Shown here piece by piece: positions 55,143 through 63,514 of a stretch of DNA of 64,000 nucleotides. This DNA is from Methanoculleus bourgensis MS2 (GTDB taxonomy: Archaea; Halobacteriota; Methanomicrobia; Methanomicrobiales; Methanoculleaceae): NCBI RefSeq assembly GCF_000304355.2, contig NC_018227.2, positions 992,001 through 1,056,000 on the forward strand, read 5' to 3'. The number at the start of each line of letters is the position of its first letter. Position 1 is the first letter of the stretch. Made by a program: the position numbers and the translations under genes. The notes beneath the pieces are model-generated. The model had not been told where the DNA came from and made no database searches. It saw nothing but the letters and a program-made list of their open reading frames with translations.

Positions 55143-55990
55143 AACTCTCCGGGATACCGATCACCGACGACCATATCCACATCGACCCGGTAAACGGCCG
55201 GGGCATCGAGGCCGCGAAGGACTTCCGGCGCAGCGGGGGGACGCATATCTTCCTCGTCTCAAAGCCCTCCTGGTCGTTTGGCATCACACCCTCCTCGGGC
55301 GAAGACTATCGAGGGGTCTTCGATGCAACGCTCCGGGTGGCCGATATGGTCAGAGAGACCGGGCTCGTGGTCTTTCCGGTCCTCGGCGTCCACCCGGCAG
55401 AGATGAGCCGTCTCGCTGAGAGGATGAGCCTGGATGCGGCCGCCGGGGTTATGATGGCGGGGCTTGACCTCGCGGCCCGCTACGTCGAGGAAGGGGAGGC
55501 GGTCGCCTTAAAGAGCGGCCGGCCCCACTACGAGGTAGCCCCGGAGGTGCTTAGCGTCTCAAACGCGGTCCTCTTCCACGCCCTCGAACTCGGGGCCGCG
55601 TGCGGGTGCGCCGTCCAGCTCCATGCCGAGAGCGGCCCCTGCGCCGACGTCGTCGAGATGGCCGGGCGGGCAGGAATCCCGGTTGAGCGGGTCGTCAAAC
55701 ACTTCGCGACCCCTGATACCCCGCTCACCCCCTCCCTCATTGCGCGGCACGAGGATATCCCGGCGCTTGCCCGGGCCGGGCGGCGGTTCACCATGGAGAG
55801 CGACTACATGGACGAGAACGACCGGCCCGGTGCGGTGATCGGCCCGAAGTCGGTCCCGCGGTTCACGCGCCGTTACCTGGAAGGGGGGCTCATCACCGAA
55901 GAGGATGCCTGGCGCATCCACGCCGATACCCCGTCGCGCACTTACGGCGTGGATATCGTCCTTCCTTCGCGGAACAGCGCACCTTTTTGA
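55139..55990 (+). CDS. TatD-like metal-dependent hydrolase
   Basis: 283 residues. The TIM-barrel metallohydrolase marks are ITDDHIHIDPVNGRG, VFPVLGVHPAEMSRL, QLHAESGPCADVVEMA, VERVVKHFATPD and FTMESDYMDEN. It is coupled to mptD by ATGA overlap. The substrate is unknown. It is conserved next to methanopterin and translation genes in methanogens. Confidence 0.83.
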   Translation: MKLSGIPITDDHIHIDPVNGRGIEAAKDFRRSGGTHIFLVSKPSWSFGITPSSGEDYRGVFDATLRVADMVRETGLVVFPVLGVHPAEMSRLAERMSLDAAAGVMMAGLDLAARYVEEGEAVALKSGRPHYEVAPEVLSVSNAVLFHALELGAACGCAVQLHAESGPCADVVEMAGRAGIPVERVVKHFATPDTPLTPSLIARHEDIPALARAGRRFTMESDYMDENDRPGAVIGPKSVPRFTRRYLEGGLITEEDAWRIHADTPSRTYGVDIVLPSRNSAPF

Positions 55991-56011
55991 TAACCCCCAC
56001 CCAAGAGATCT

Positions 56012-56308
56012 ATGATGTACCTGAAAGTGCACCACATACCGGGTGCCGGTGAGGTGGTGGCCGCCTGCGACTCCGAGCTCCTGGGCGTCACCCTGATGCA
56101 CGGAGACGTGGAAGTCTGCATCACCGGAGGGTTCTACGGCACGGAGCGTGCCACCGAGGAAGAGGTCGGCCGGGCTCTTGCTGACGCAACGAACGCAAAC
56201 ATCATCGGGAAGCGTGTCGTAGCCATCGCCATCGCCCTGGGGCTTGTCAGTGAAGATGACTGCGTCATGATCGGCGATATCCCCCATGCCCAGGTATTTG
56301 GGATATGA
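56012..56308 (+). CDS. DUF424 family protein
   Basis: 98 residues. The archaeal DUF424 pattern is MMYLKVHHIPGAGEVVAACDSELLGVTL, FYGTERATEEEVGRALADATNANIIGKRVVAIA and IGDIPHAQVFGI. Possible RNA-related role from its constant association with nmd3 and translation genes. Overlaps nmd3 by 4 bp. Confidence 0.85.
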   Translation: MMYLKVHHIPGAGEVVAACDSELLGVTLMHGDVEVCITGGFYGTERATEEEVGRALADATNANIIGKRVVAIAIALGLVSEDDCVMIGDIPHAQVFGI

Positions 56309-57351
56309 CCATACAGACAAGCATCTGCCCCCGTTGCGGGCAACCGACCGAGGGAGGACTCTGCCCGCAGTGCCGGGCCGCTGATACCAGGCTGCTCTCC
56401 TGCGAGTCCCGCGTGACCGCGGTCTACTGCCCGGTCTGCGACTCGCAGAAGCGCGGCAAGACCTGGTCTGACCTGCGGATGCCGCGTGAAGACCTCATCG
56501 CCGAACTGGCGGTATCGGCGATGAGCATCCATGAGGATGCAAAGAACGTCAGGCTCACGGTCCGGTCGGAGGAGACCGCGTCGAACAGGACGGCCTGCAC
56601 CCTCGATGTGGAGGCAACCCTCTACTCGGTCCCGGTCCACGAGACCTGCGAGGTCGAGATCCTCTGGCAGAAGGAGGCCTGTGACCGGTGCAGCCGGATC
56701 TCAGGCGGCTACTACGAGGGGATCGTCCAGGTGCGGGCTACGGACAGAAAGATCAACGGCTACGAGCGCGAGGTCGCCGTGAGCATCGCGGAGCAGACCG
56801 AAGAGTCCCTCCAGCAGGCCGGGGACCGGCTCTCGTTTATATCGGAACTTGAGGACTCCAAGGACGGCGTCGATATCACCGTCGGGTCCCAGCACCTCGG
56901 CCAGGAGATCGCCCGGATGATCACGGGGGCGCTCGGCGGGCGGTATACGACCCACCCGAAACTGGTCGGCGAGAAAGAAGGCAAAGCGCTCTACCGCGTC
57001 ACCTACTCCATCCGTCTCCCCTACTACCAGAAGGGGGACGTGGTGGTGTCCCGGGGCGACTACTTCGAGGTCCGCGAGATCGAGAGGCAGCAGCGCCTCC
57101 GGGTCTTTGACCTGAAGGCGGGCGTTGCCCGGACCCTCACCGAAGCGGAGGTCGAGCGCCTTATCGGAAACGTCCGTGAGGCTGAGTCGGCGCTCGTCGT
57201 CTTCACGCAGCCAAACGTCGTGGGGCTCATGGACCCGAGGACCTACCGGACCCGGGAACTCGACGCTGTTCCCTGGACGTTCCCGGTGGAGGGGCAGCCG
57301 ATACGGGTGCTCCGCGACGAAGAGCAGGACCGTCTGGTCATCGTCGGGTGA
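56305..57351 (+). CDS. NMD3-family ribosome-associated protein
   Basis: 348 residues. The N-terminus has paired zinc ribbons: ICPRCGQPTEGGLCPQC and YCPVCDSQKRGKTW, then CDRCSRISGGYYEGIVQVRA. Domains of mixed strands follow, as in eukaryotic NMD3, the 60S export adaptor. The archaeal form presumably binds the large ribosomal subunit. The gene is followed immediately by the methyltransferase. Confidence 0.88.
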   Translation: MTIQTSICPRCGQPTEGGLCPQCRAADTRLLSCESRVTAVYCPVCDSQKRGKTWSDLRMPREDLIAELAVSAMSIHEDAKNVRLTVRSEETASNRTACTLDVEATLYSVPVHETCEVEILWQKEACDRCSRISGGYYEGIVQVRATDRKINGYEREVAVSIAEQTEESLQQAGDRLSFISELEDSKDGVDITVGSQHLGQEIARMITGALGGRYTTHPKLVGEKEGKALYRVTYSIRLPYYQKGDVVVSRGDYFEVREIERQQRLRVFDLKAGVARTLTEAEVERLIGNVREAESALVVFTQPNVVGLMDPRTYRTRELDAVPWTFPVEGQPIRVLRDEEQDRLVIVG

Positions 57352-58227
57352 GTGGCGGTGCGTGCGCGGAAGGTGCCGGCTGCCGCTCTCGCCGGTCTTC
57401 TGGACGCTGAGTGGGTGGACCGCACCCGTCGGCCCTACGTCCGCGACGGTACCGCCTGGGTCCCGGTCAGGGAGGGGTTCCCGGCCGATGAGGACCTCCC
57501 TGAGCGGGAGGTCTACCGCGGCCGCGGCTACCACCTCGTCGGGGACGTCGCTGTGCTTCACGGCGATGCACCGACTGAGGAGGAACTGGCCGGACTCGTC
57601 CACCACTGCCGTCCCCGCGGGGTTATCCGGGTGAAGGGATTTGTGGGCGAGATGCGCATCCCTGATGTGGAGGTTCTCTACGGCACCGTCGGGGAGGTGC
57701 GCCACCGTGAAGAGGGCTACACCTTCATCCTCGACCCGGGCCGGGTTATGTTTGCGCAAGGCAACCGCAACGAGAAGGCGAGGATCGCCGCTCTCGTCAG
57801 GCCCGGGGAGCGGGTCGCCGATATGTTCGCCGGGATCGGCTACTTCACCATACCGGCGGCCTCAAGCGGCGCGACGGTCCACGCGATGGAGATCAACCAG
57901 ACAGCATTTGAATACCTGCAGCGAAACATTATAGAAAACCATGTCGCGGACCGTGTCAGGGCAGAGGTCGGAGACTGCCGGGCGCTCCTCTCCGGCGTCT
58001 ATGACCGGGTCCTGATGGGGCACTTCGACGCCCCGTCGATGCTCGCCGACGCTCTCGCCCATGTCCGTAGCGGGAGCGTGCTGCATGTCCACAGTATCGG
58101 CGATGCGGAACCCACGACCCGGGAGGCGGTGGCCGAGGCCGGGCTGGCGGCGACGGTCACCTCCCGCCGGGTGAAGAAGTATGGCCCGCACGCGTGGCAT
58201 ATGGTGCAGGATGTGACGATATCGTGA
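57352..58227 (+). CDS. tRNA (guanine-37) methyltransferase / Taw2-like enzyme
   Basis: 291 residues starting at GTG directly after the nmd3 stop. The Trm5/Taw2 core has FILDPGRVMFAQGNRNEKARI, VADMFAGIGYFTIPAASSGA (SAM motif) and VHAMEINQTAFEYLQRNI. The motif-IV region reads DRVLMGHFDAP, unlike the N-L/M-P-x of Trm5. It may therefore be Taw2 (wybutosine side-chain transfer) rather than Trm5; sequence alone does not settle this. Confidence 0.8.
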   Translation: MAVRARKVPAAALAGLLDAEWVDRTRRPYVRDGTAWVPVREGFPADEDLPEREVYRGRGYHLVGDVAVLHGDAPTEEELAGLVHHCRPRGVIRVKGFVGEMRIPDVEVLYGTVGEVRHREEGYTFILDPGRVMFAQGNRNEKARIAALVRPGERVADMFAGIGYFTIPAASSGATVHAMEINQTAFEYLQRNIIENHVADRVRAEVGDCRALLSGVYDRVLMGHFDAPSMLADALAHVRSGSVLHVHSIGDAEPTTREAVAEAGLAATVTSRRVKKYGPHAWHMVQDVTIS

Positions 58228-59354
58228 AGAGACTCTCAGGAAAGACGGTTGTCCTTGCAGTGACCGGGAGCATCGCGGCCGTGGAGACGGTGAAACTCGC
58301 CCACGCCCTGCGCCGCCGGGGTGCGGAGGTGCAGGCGGTCATGACGGAGGCAGCGGCCGGGATCATCCACCCCGACGCCCTCACCTACGCGACCGGGCGG
58401 CCGGTGGTGACCCGGATCACCGGGCTTGTGGAGCACGTCCTCTACTGCGGGGAGGGCGGGGCTGCCGACCTCCTGCTGATCGCCCCCTGCACGGCAAACA
58501 CCATCGGGAAGATCGCCTGCGGGATCGACGATACCCCTGTCACGACCTTCGCGACGACTGCGCTCGGGCGGGGGATGCCGGTGGTGGTGGCCCCGGCGAT
58601 GCACGAGAGCATGTACCGCCACCCCGGGGTTGCTGAGAACCTCGAGCGGCTCCGCTCCTGGGGTATCGATCTCATCGCTCCCAGGATTGAGGAAGGGAAG
58701 GCAAAGGTCGCCGATAACGAGACGATCGTCCTCCATGCCGAGCGGGCGATCCTCGGCCGGCCACTGGCGGGGAAGCGGGTCCTCATCACGAGCGGGGCGT
58801 GTGCGGAACCCCTCGACGATGTCCGGGTCCTCACCACCCGGTCGACCGGGCAGATGGGGCGGGCGCTCGCGCTTGAGGCCTTCAGGCTCGGCGCCGACGT
58901 GACGGTGGTGCATAGCGGGTCGTTCCCCTGTGTGCGGAATATCCATGCCACGAGCGCCGCTGAGATGCGCTCGGCGGTCCTCCGTGTCTGCCGGGACGAG
59001 GGGGTCGATATCTACGTGAGCGCGGCGGCGATATCAGACTTCGCGCCTGAGCGCCGGGAGGGAAAGATCCCGAGCGGCTCACCCCTGACGGTCAGGCTCA
59101 AGCCCCTCCCGAAGGTCATCGACGAGGTTATGGCTGCCTGCCGTCCCGTGACGGTGGCCTTCAAACTGGGGTGGCATGAGGAGGAGCGGGCACGAGCCAT
59201 GCTCAAAGCGGGTGTGCGGATGGTCGTGGTGAACGCTCCACCGGTGATGGGGGCGGCGGAGGGGTCGTTCTCGCTCATGACCGCCGGGGGGGTTACCGAG
59301 GTCTCGGGGAGCAAAGAGGAGGTCGCGGCAGCGGTATGGTCAGAACTGCTGTAG
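58224..59354 (+). CDS. coaBC: Phosphopantothenoylcysteine synthase/decarboxylase CoaBC
   Basis: 376 residues from a GTG (VKRLSGKTVVLAVTGSIAAVETVK) overlapping the previous stop as GTGA. The decarboxylase (CoaC) part has the flavin-binding TGSIAA, ADLLLIAPCTANTIGKIACGIDD and VVVAPAMHESMY. The ligase (CoaB) part has VLITSGACAEPLDDVRVLTTRSTGQMG and VAFKLGWHEEE. It joins cysteine to 4'-phosphopantothenate and decarboxylates the product. It is followed by the archaeal CoA genes pok and pps. Confidence 0.95.
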   Translation: MKRLSGKTVVLAVTGSIAAVETVKLAHALRRRGAEVQAVMTEAAAGIIHPDALTYATGRPVVTRITGLVEHVLYCGEGGAADLLLIAPCTANTIGKIACGIDDTPVTTFATTALGRGMPVVVAPAMHESMYRHPGVAENLERLRSWGIDLIAPRIEEGKAKVADNETIVLHAERAILGRPLAGKRVLITSGACAEPLDDVRVLTTRSTGQMGRALALEAFRLGADVTVVHSGSFPCVRNIHATSAAEMRSAVLRVCRDEGVDIYVSAAAISDFAPERREGKIPSGSPLTVRLKPLPKVIDEVMAACRPVTVAFKLGWHEEERARAMLKAGVRMVVVNAPPVMGAAEGSFSLMTAGGVTEVSGSKEEVAAAVWSELL

Positions 59355-60178
59355 CCTTCTCTCCCGGACATATATCCGGCTACTTCAAGCGCGTTGAGGG
59401 GAGCGGGCCCGGGAGCACCGGGAGCGTCGGGGCCGGTGTGGTCATCGACGAGGGAGTGCGCTCGACGGTCGCCCCTGCCGCGGCGACGAGCGTCCGGGTG
59501 GTCTGGCGGGGTCGGGTCGCCGCCGGGTCGCCGCCGGTCGAGTACGCCCTCGACCGGCTGGGGGTTGCGGCCCGTGTCACCACCGAGTGCAGGCTCCCCA
59601 TCGGCGCCGGGTTCGGGCTCTCAGCGGCCGCGGTCCTTGCGACGCTCACGGCCGCAAACCACCTCTTCGACCTCGGGCTCTCTGCTGACGATGTGGCCGC
59701 CCGGGCTCACGAGGCCGAGGTCGTCCACCGCACAGGCCTCGGGGACGTCGCCGCGAGCCAGGCCGGCGGGGTCGTCTGCAGGATGGGCCCCGGCATCCAC
59801 GCGGAGATCATCCGGTTCTACCCGGAAGAACCCCTCTACGCCGTGAGCCTCGGCCCGCTCCCGACCGCGTCGGTCCTCTCGTCCCCTGAGGCGATGGCGC
59901 GGATAGCAGCCGCGTATCCCGACCGCTGCCCCGGGGACCTCACCGACTTCTGCCTCCTCTCGCGGAGGTTCGCCCAAGCGAGCGGGCTCATCGCGCCCGG
60001 GGTGCAGCGGGTGCTCGCGGCCTGCGACGCCGCGGGGGTCCCGGCGAGCATGACGATGCTCGGGAACGGCGTCTTTGCCTGCGGCGACGCCGCCGACCGG
60101 GTGCTCTCGGGATTCGGAGAGGTCGAGCGCCTCAACGTCGCCCGCCGCGGCGCATACTTGATCGAGATGAAACCATGA
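59336..60178 (+). CDS. Pantoate kinase (GHMP family)
   Basis: 280 residues: AFSPGHISGYFKRV, the GHMP motif RLPIGAGFGLSAAAVLATL and VHRTGLGDVAASQAGGVVCR. Archaea phosphorylate pantoate before coupling it to beta-alanine. This enzyme does the first step and the next gene the second. Overlaps coaBC by 19 bp and pps by 4 bp. Confidence 0.92.
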   Translation: MVRTAVAFSPGHISGYFKRVEGSGPGSTGSVGAGVVIDEGVRSTVAPAAATSVRVVWRGRVAAGSPPVEYALDRLGVAARVTTECRLPIGAGFGLSAAAVLATLTAANHLFDLGLSADDVAARAHEAEVVHRTGLGDVAASQAGGVVCRMGPGIHAEIIRFYPEEPLYAVSLGPLPTASVLSSPEAMARIAAAYPDRCPGDLTDFCLLSRRFAQASGLIAPGVQRVLAACDAAGVPASMTMLGNGVFACGDAADRVLSGFGEVERLNVARRGAYLIEMKP

Positions 60179-60906
60179 TTCCAAAAGACCATCCACGGTA
60201 CCGCTCTCTCGTCGCCCGCGAGCGGCTGGCCCGGTGCGCCCGCGAGGGCGTCGTCGCACTCGAAGGGCTCGCCGCCCACGGGCGCGGGGAGGCGTTTGAT
60301 TACCTGATCGGCGAGCGGACAAGCGAAAGCGCGCTTCTCGCCGCCCGCACGGCCGCTGCCATGCTTCTTTCAGCCCGGCATGCGGTGATATCGGTGAACG
60401 GCAACACGGCAGCGCTTGCGGCCCGCGAGGTTGCGGCGCTCCAGCAGGCGAGCGGTGCCGACGTCGAGGTGAACCTCTTCCACCGGACCGATGAGCGGAT
60501 AGCACTGATCACCCGGCTCCTCGAGGAGCACGGCGTCCGGGTCCTCTCCGGGACGGCGGAACGGCTCGTCCCGCTCGCCCACGACCGCGGGCTCTGCCTC
60601 CCTGAGGGGATCGGGGACGCCGACGTGGTCCTCGTTCCGCTCGAGGACGGGGACCGCTGCGAGGCGCTCAGGAAGATGGGGAAAGCGGTCATCACCGTCG
60701 ACTTAAATCCCCTCTCCCGGACCGCCCGCACTGCAACCCTGACGATCGTCGACGAACTGACCCGTGCGCTCCCCGCGATCACCGCGGCCTGCGCCACGCT
60801 TGAGCCCGGCGAGCGCGACCGTCTCATCGCCTCACTTGACAATACCTATCTTCTTCGGGCGGCAATAGATGAGATGAGAGAGAGACTGGTTCATGCTCTG
60901 GAGTGA
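60175..60906 (+). CDS. 4-phosphopantoate-beta-alanine ligase (phosphopantothenate synthetase)
   Basis: 243 residues, DUF137 family: IPKDHPRYRSLVARERL, FDYLIGERTSESALLAARTAAAMLL, HAVISVNGNTAALA and GKAVITVDLNPLSRTARTA. It makes 4'-phosphopantothenate from 4-phosphopantoate and beta-alanine. Completes an in-order CoA block. Overlaps the following RFC-like gene by 14 bp. Confidence 0.92.
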   Translation: MIPKDHPRYRSLVARERLARCAREGVVALEGLAAHGRGEAFDYLIGERTSESALLAARTAAAMLLSARHAVISVNGNTAALAAREVAALQQASGADVEVNLFHRTDERIALITRLLEEHGVRVLSGTAERLVPLAHDRGLCLPEGIGDADVVLVPLEDGDRCEALRKMGKAVITVDLNPLSRTARTATLTIVDELTRALPAITAACATLEPGERDRLIASLDNTYLLRAAIDEMRERLVHALE

Positions 60907-61897
60907 AGTCTACCGCCCGAAGGGGTGTGAGGATATCATCGGGCAGGACGAGGTCGTCCGCTACCTCGTCTCGTTTGCGGAATCCGGCAGCGTACCCCAC
61001 ATGCTCATCTCCGGGCCGCACGGCACCGGGAAGACCGTGGCCGTCGAGTGCCTGGCAAAAGGGCTCTACGCCGAGAACTGGGAGGCGAATGTGAGCACGT
61101 TCAGCGCCGCCGACCTCCTCGGGCGGGGGAGGAGCGCGCTTGAGGCAGACGAGCGGTTCGGCCATATCTACCGGAAGGACCAGAGCCTGATCGTCAACTT
61201 CAAGTACATCGTGAAGTGGTACGCCTCGATGCGCCCGCTGGACGCTCCGTTCAAACTGATGGTCTTTGAGGACGCCCACGACCTGACGTTTGAGGCGCAG
61301 CAGGCCCTGCGGCGGACCATGGAACGCTACAGCGCTACCTGCCGGTTTATCTTCATAACCACCCGGCCGTCGGCGATCATCCCCGCGATCGCATCACGGT
61401 GCCTGCCGCTCTTCTTCGCGCCGATAGAGAGCGGGATCATCCGTGCCCGCCTCGAGGAGATCCTCGCCGCCGAGGCGGCCACCCTCCCGGCCGACGACCT
61501 CGACCTGATCGTCCACGCCGCACAGGGCGACCTTCGGCGGGCGATCATCTACCTGCAGCTCGCCGCCGGGTCCGGTGGGGACGCCGACCTCGCCGAAGTT
61601 CTCGCCGAGGTGTCGCGCTCAGAGACCGGCAACGTCGCCGCATCGGCGTTCGACGCGCTCCGGACCGGGAACTTCGACGCCGCAAGCCGTATCGCTGAAT
61701 CGCTGATGATCGAGTACGGGCTCTCGGCACGGGAGGTCGTCCACGAACTTCGGCAGGTGGTCAGGCGCGAGTACAACCACCCGGTCCTTGCCGTCGCGCT
61801 CGCCGACGCTGACCACCGGCTCTGCCACAACGCAAACGATTTTGTGCAGGTTAATGCACTTCTTGCCCGGATTGCAAAGGAGGTGTTTTGTGAATAA
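60893..61897 (+). CDS. Second RFC small-subunit-like protein with altered Walker B
   Basis: 334 residues of the RFC small-subunit family: WSEVYRPKGCEDIIGQDEVV, Walker A GPHGTGKTVAVE, LRRTMERYSATCRFIFITT and SRCLPLFF. Walker B reads LMVFEDAHDLT where the paralogue at 47.5 kb has [13 protein letters not shown] may be bound but hydrolysed differently. Some methanogens use two distinct RFC small subunits in one clamp loader (family knowledge). Confidence 0.85.
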   Translation: MLWSEVYRPKGCEDIIGQDEVVRYLVSFAESGSVPHMLISGPHGTGKTVAVECLAKGLYAENWEANVSTFSAADLLGRGRSALEADERFGHIYRKDQSLIVNFKYIVKWYASMRPLDAPFKLMVFEDAHDLTFEAQQALRRTMERYSATCRFIFITTRPSAIIPAIASRCLPLFFAPIESGIIRARLEEILAAEAATLPADDLDLIVHAAQGDLRRAIIYLQLAAGSGGDADLAEVLAEVSRSETGNVAASAFDALRTGNFDAASRIAESLMIEYGLSAREVVHELRQVVRREYNHPVLAVALADADHRLCHNANDFVQVNALLARIAKEVFCE

Positions 61898-62606
61898 AGT
61901 ACAGCAACACTACGACGAGATCGCAGATATCTACGACGACCGCTACGACGGCCACCGGGGGAGGAGTTACCACCGGCATATCTCAGACCACGTGATGAGC
62001 GTGCTCCCGAAGGGGGGTTTCCTTCTTGACCTCGGGTGCGGGACAGGGCTCTTTGTGGAGCGGTATATCCAGGAAGGCGGCCGGGCGGTCGGCCTCGACA
62101 TCAGCCCGGGGATGGTGCGGCACGGGCGGCAGCGCTGCCCGGAGAGCGGGTTCTGCGTCGGGACCGCCGACGTCCTCCCGTTCCGGGATGGGACCTTCGA
62201 CGCCCTCGCAAGCCTGCTCGCCTTCAGCTACGTCCCGGATCCCGAGGCGATGCTCGAAGAGTCGTACCGGGTCTTAAAGCCCGGCGGCCGGATCGCGATC
62301 TGCACCCTCTCGCGGACGGTCTTTACGAGCATCGTCCCTGTCATCTACCAGGTGGGGGAGAAGGTCGGCCTGAAGAAGGTGGGCGTGGGAGACTTTAACG
62401 AGCGCTACTACACAAACGGTGAGATCGCGTGTCTCCTCGAGGATGCCGGGTTCGCTGATATCTCGGTCGGCCGGTGCTCGTTTGCGCACTTAAACCTCGC
62501 TGACCCGGTCTTTTCACTTGCCCGGAAGGTGGAACCCTTCATCGAGGAGAAACTGCCGTACCTGGCCTACAACGTCTGCGCGGGTGGGAAGAAACCGGAA
62601 GGTTAA
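61890..62606 (+). CDS. Class I SAM-dependent methyltransferase
   Basis: 238 residues from a GTG (VNKVQQHYDEIADIYDDRYD) inside the RFC-like gene's end (8-bp overlap). Motif I is LLDLGCGTGLFVERYIQ, then AVGLDISPGMVRHGRQR and YRVLKPGGRIAICTLS. UbiE-like. Substrate unknown. Last gene of the operon. Confidence 0.83.
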   Translation: MNKVQQHYDEIADIYDDRYDGHRGRSYHRHISDHVMSVLPKGGFLLDLGCGTGLFVERYIQEGGRAVGLDISPGMVRHGRQRCPESGFCVGTADVLPFRDGTFDALASLLAFSYVPDPEAMLEESYRVLKPGGRIAICTLSRTVFTSIVPVIYQVGEKVGLKKVGVGDFNERYYTNGEIACLLEDAGFADISVGRCSFAHLNLADPVFSLARKVEPFIEEKLPYLAYNVCAGGKKPEG

Positions 62607-62805
62607 GAGGGGCAGATTTACCCCGGGTCAGGTCCGCAGGAGGCAGGGGTCGCTATCCACTTTGACCGGCGCAGGGTGGGGCCGTAGAGCGGTTATGCCC
62701 TGTCCTCGCGGCAGATCGCGCCTCCACTTCTTGACCGGGCGGTCACGGTCGTTAGGTACCGCCCACATGGGGTGGCTTCGTTTTTACGGAGACGATAACA
62801 GAACC

Positions 62806-62813
62806 GTTATATC
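62806..62813 (+). promoter_or_regulatory. TATA-like element for the winged-helix regulator
   Basis: GTTATATC lies 24 bp before the ATG at 62837, so the mRNA could be leaderless or nearly so. Confidence 0.4.
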
Positions 62814-62836
62814 CTGTCTTTCCGAACAACTCTCTC

Positions 62837-63379
62837 ATGGAGCCGGTCGATATCGTCCTGACGAAGGATACGTTTGAGGTCCTTGCATCCGAGACCCGGC
62901 TCGATATTTTAAAGACCTTGTCCACACGCAGGATGACGGTCACAGAGCTCGCAGACACCCTTGACCTCGCAAAGTCCACGGTCCATCACCACCTGCAGAG
63001 ACTGGCCGACGCCGGTCTTGTCGCTGCCGATGACGACGGGCGCGCCTGGGTGTACTACGCGCTCACGCAGGAGGGGCAGGGCCTCCTGCAGCCGCACGAC
63101 GGCACCCGGATCAGGGTCCTCCTGGCTGCAGGACTGGCAAGCCTCGTCGGAGGGGTCTGTGCCGTCGTGGCCTTCCTGACCGCGCCGGTCCGGGAAGGGC
63201 CGGTATCCCCGCGGCCGGGAGGGGGAGGCCTCCCGGTCCCGGCGGGGCCTCCCGTGGAACTGCTCGTTGCCGGGATCGCGCTCGCGGTGATCGGGGGGAT
63301 CCTGGTGGCGTATGCCTGCATCCGGTGGCGGAACAGGCGTGCGACGGAGGACTTCTGTGCCGGTGAGGAAGTTACGTGA
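62837..63379 (+). CDS. ArsR-like winged-helix regulator with two TM segments
   Basis: 180 residues. The HTH is EVLASETRLDILKTLSTRRMTVTELADTLDLAKSTVHHHLQRLADAGLV, with the wing DDDGRAWVYYALT. The C-terminal half has two hydrophobic segments (VLLAAGLASLVGGVCAVVAFLTA and ELLVAGIALAVIGGILVAYACI) joined by a Pro/Gly loop. A membrane-tethered regulator of this type is common in methanogens. It is next to the serpin and may control it (inference). Confidence 0.8.
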   Translation: MEPVDIVLTKDTFEVLASETRLDILKTLSTRRMTVTELADTLDLAKSTVHHHLQRLADAGLVAADDDGRAWVYYALTQEGQGLLQPHDGTRIRVLLAAGLASLVGGVCAVVAFLTAPVREGPVSPRPGGGGLPVPAGPPVELLVAGIALAVIGGILVAYACIRWRNRRATEDFCAGEEVT

Positions 63380-63380
63380 C

Positions 63381-63390
63381 CGATATATAG
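63381..63390 (+). promoter_or_regulatory. TATA box (CGATATATAG) of the serpin gene
   Basis: Good TATA element, 125 bp before the serpin ATG, just past the upstream gene's stop. Confidence 0.5.
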
Positions 63391-63514
63391 TTTTTGAACC
63401 CGTTCGACCGGGATCGAACGCTTTCGCCGGTATTATCGTCTTTCTGCGAGAGAGAATCCATGTGGATGCCCGGGGGAGACCCGGCCTTTTCCCCGATGCG
63501 ATCCACGGGAGAGA

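Noticed and set aside
56701-57759. 352-codon minus-strand ORF
   Set aside because: Antisense to nmd3 and the tRNA methyltransferase, both supported by motifs and operon overlap.
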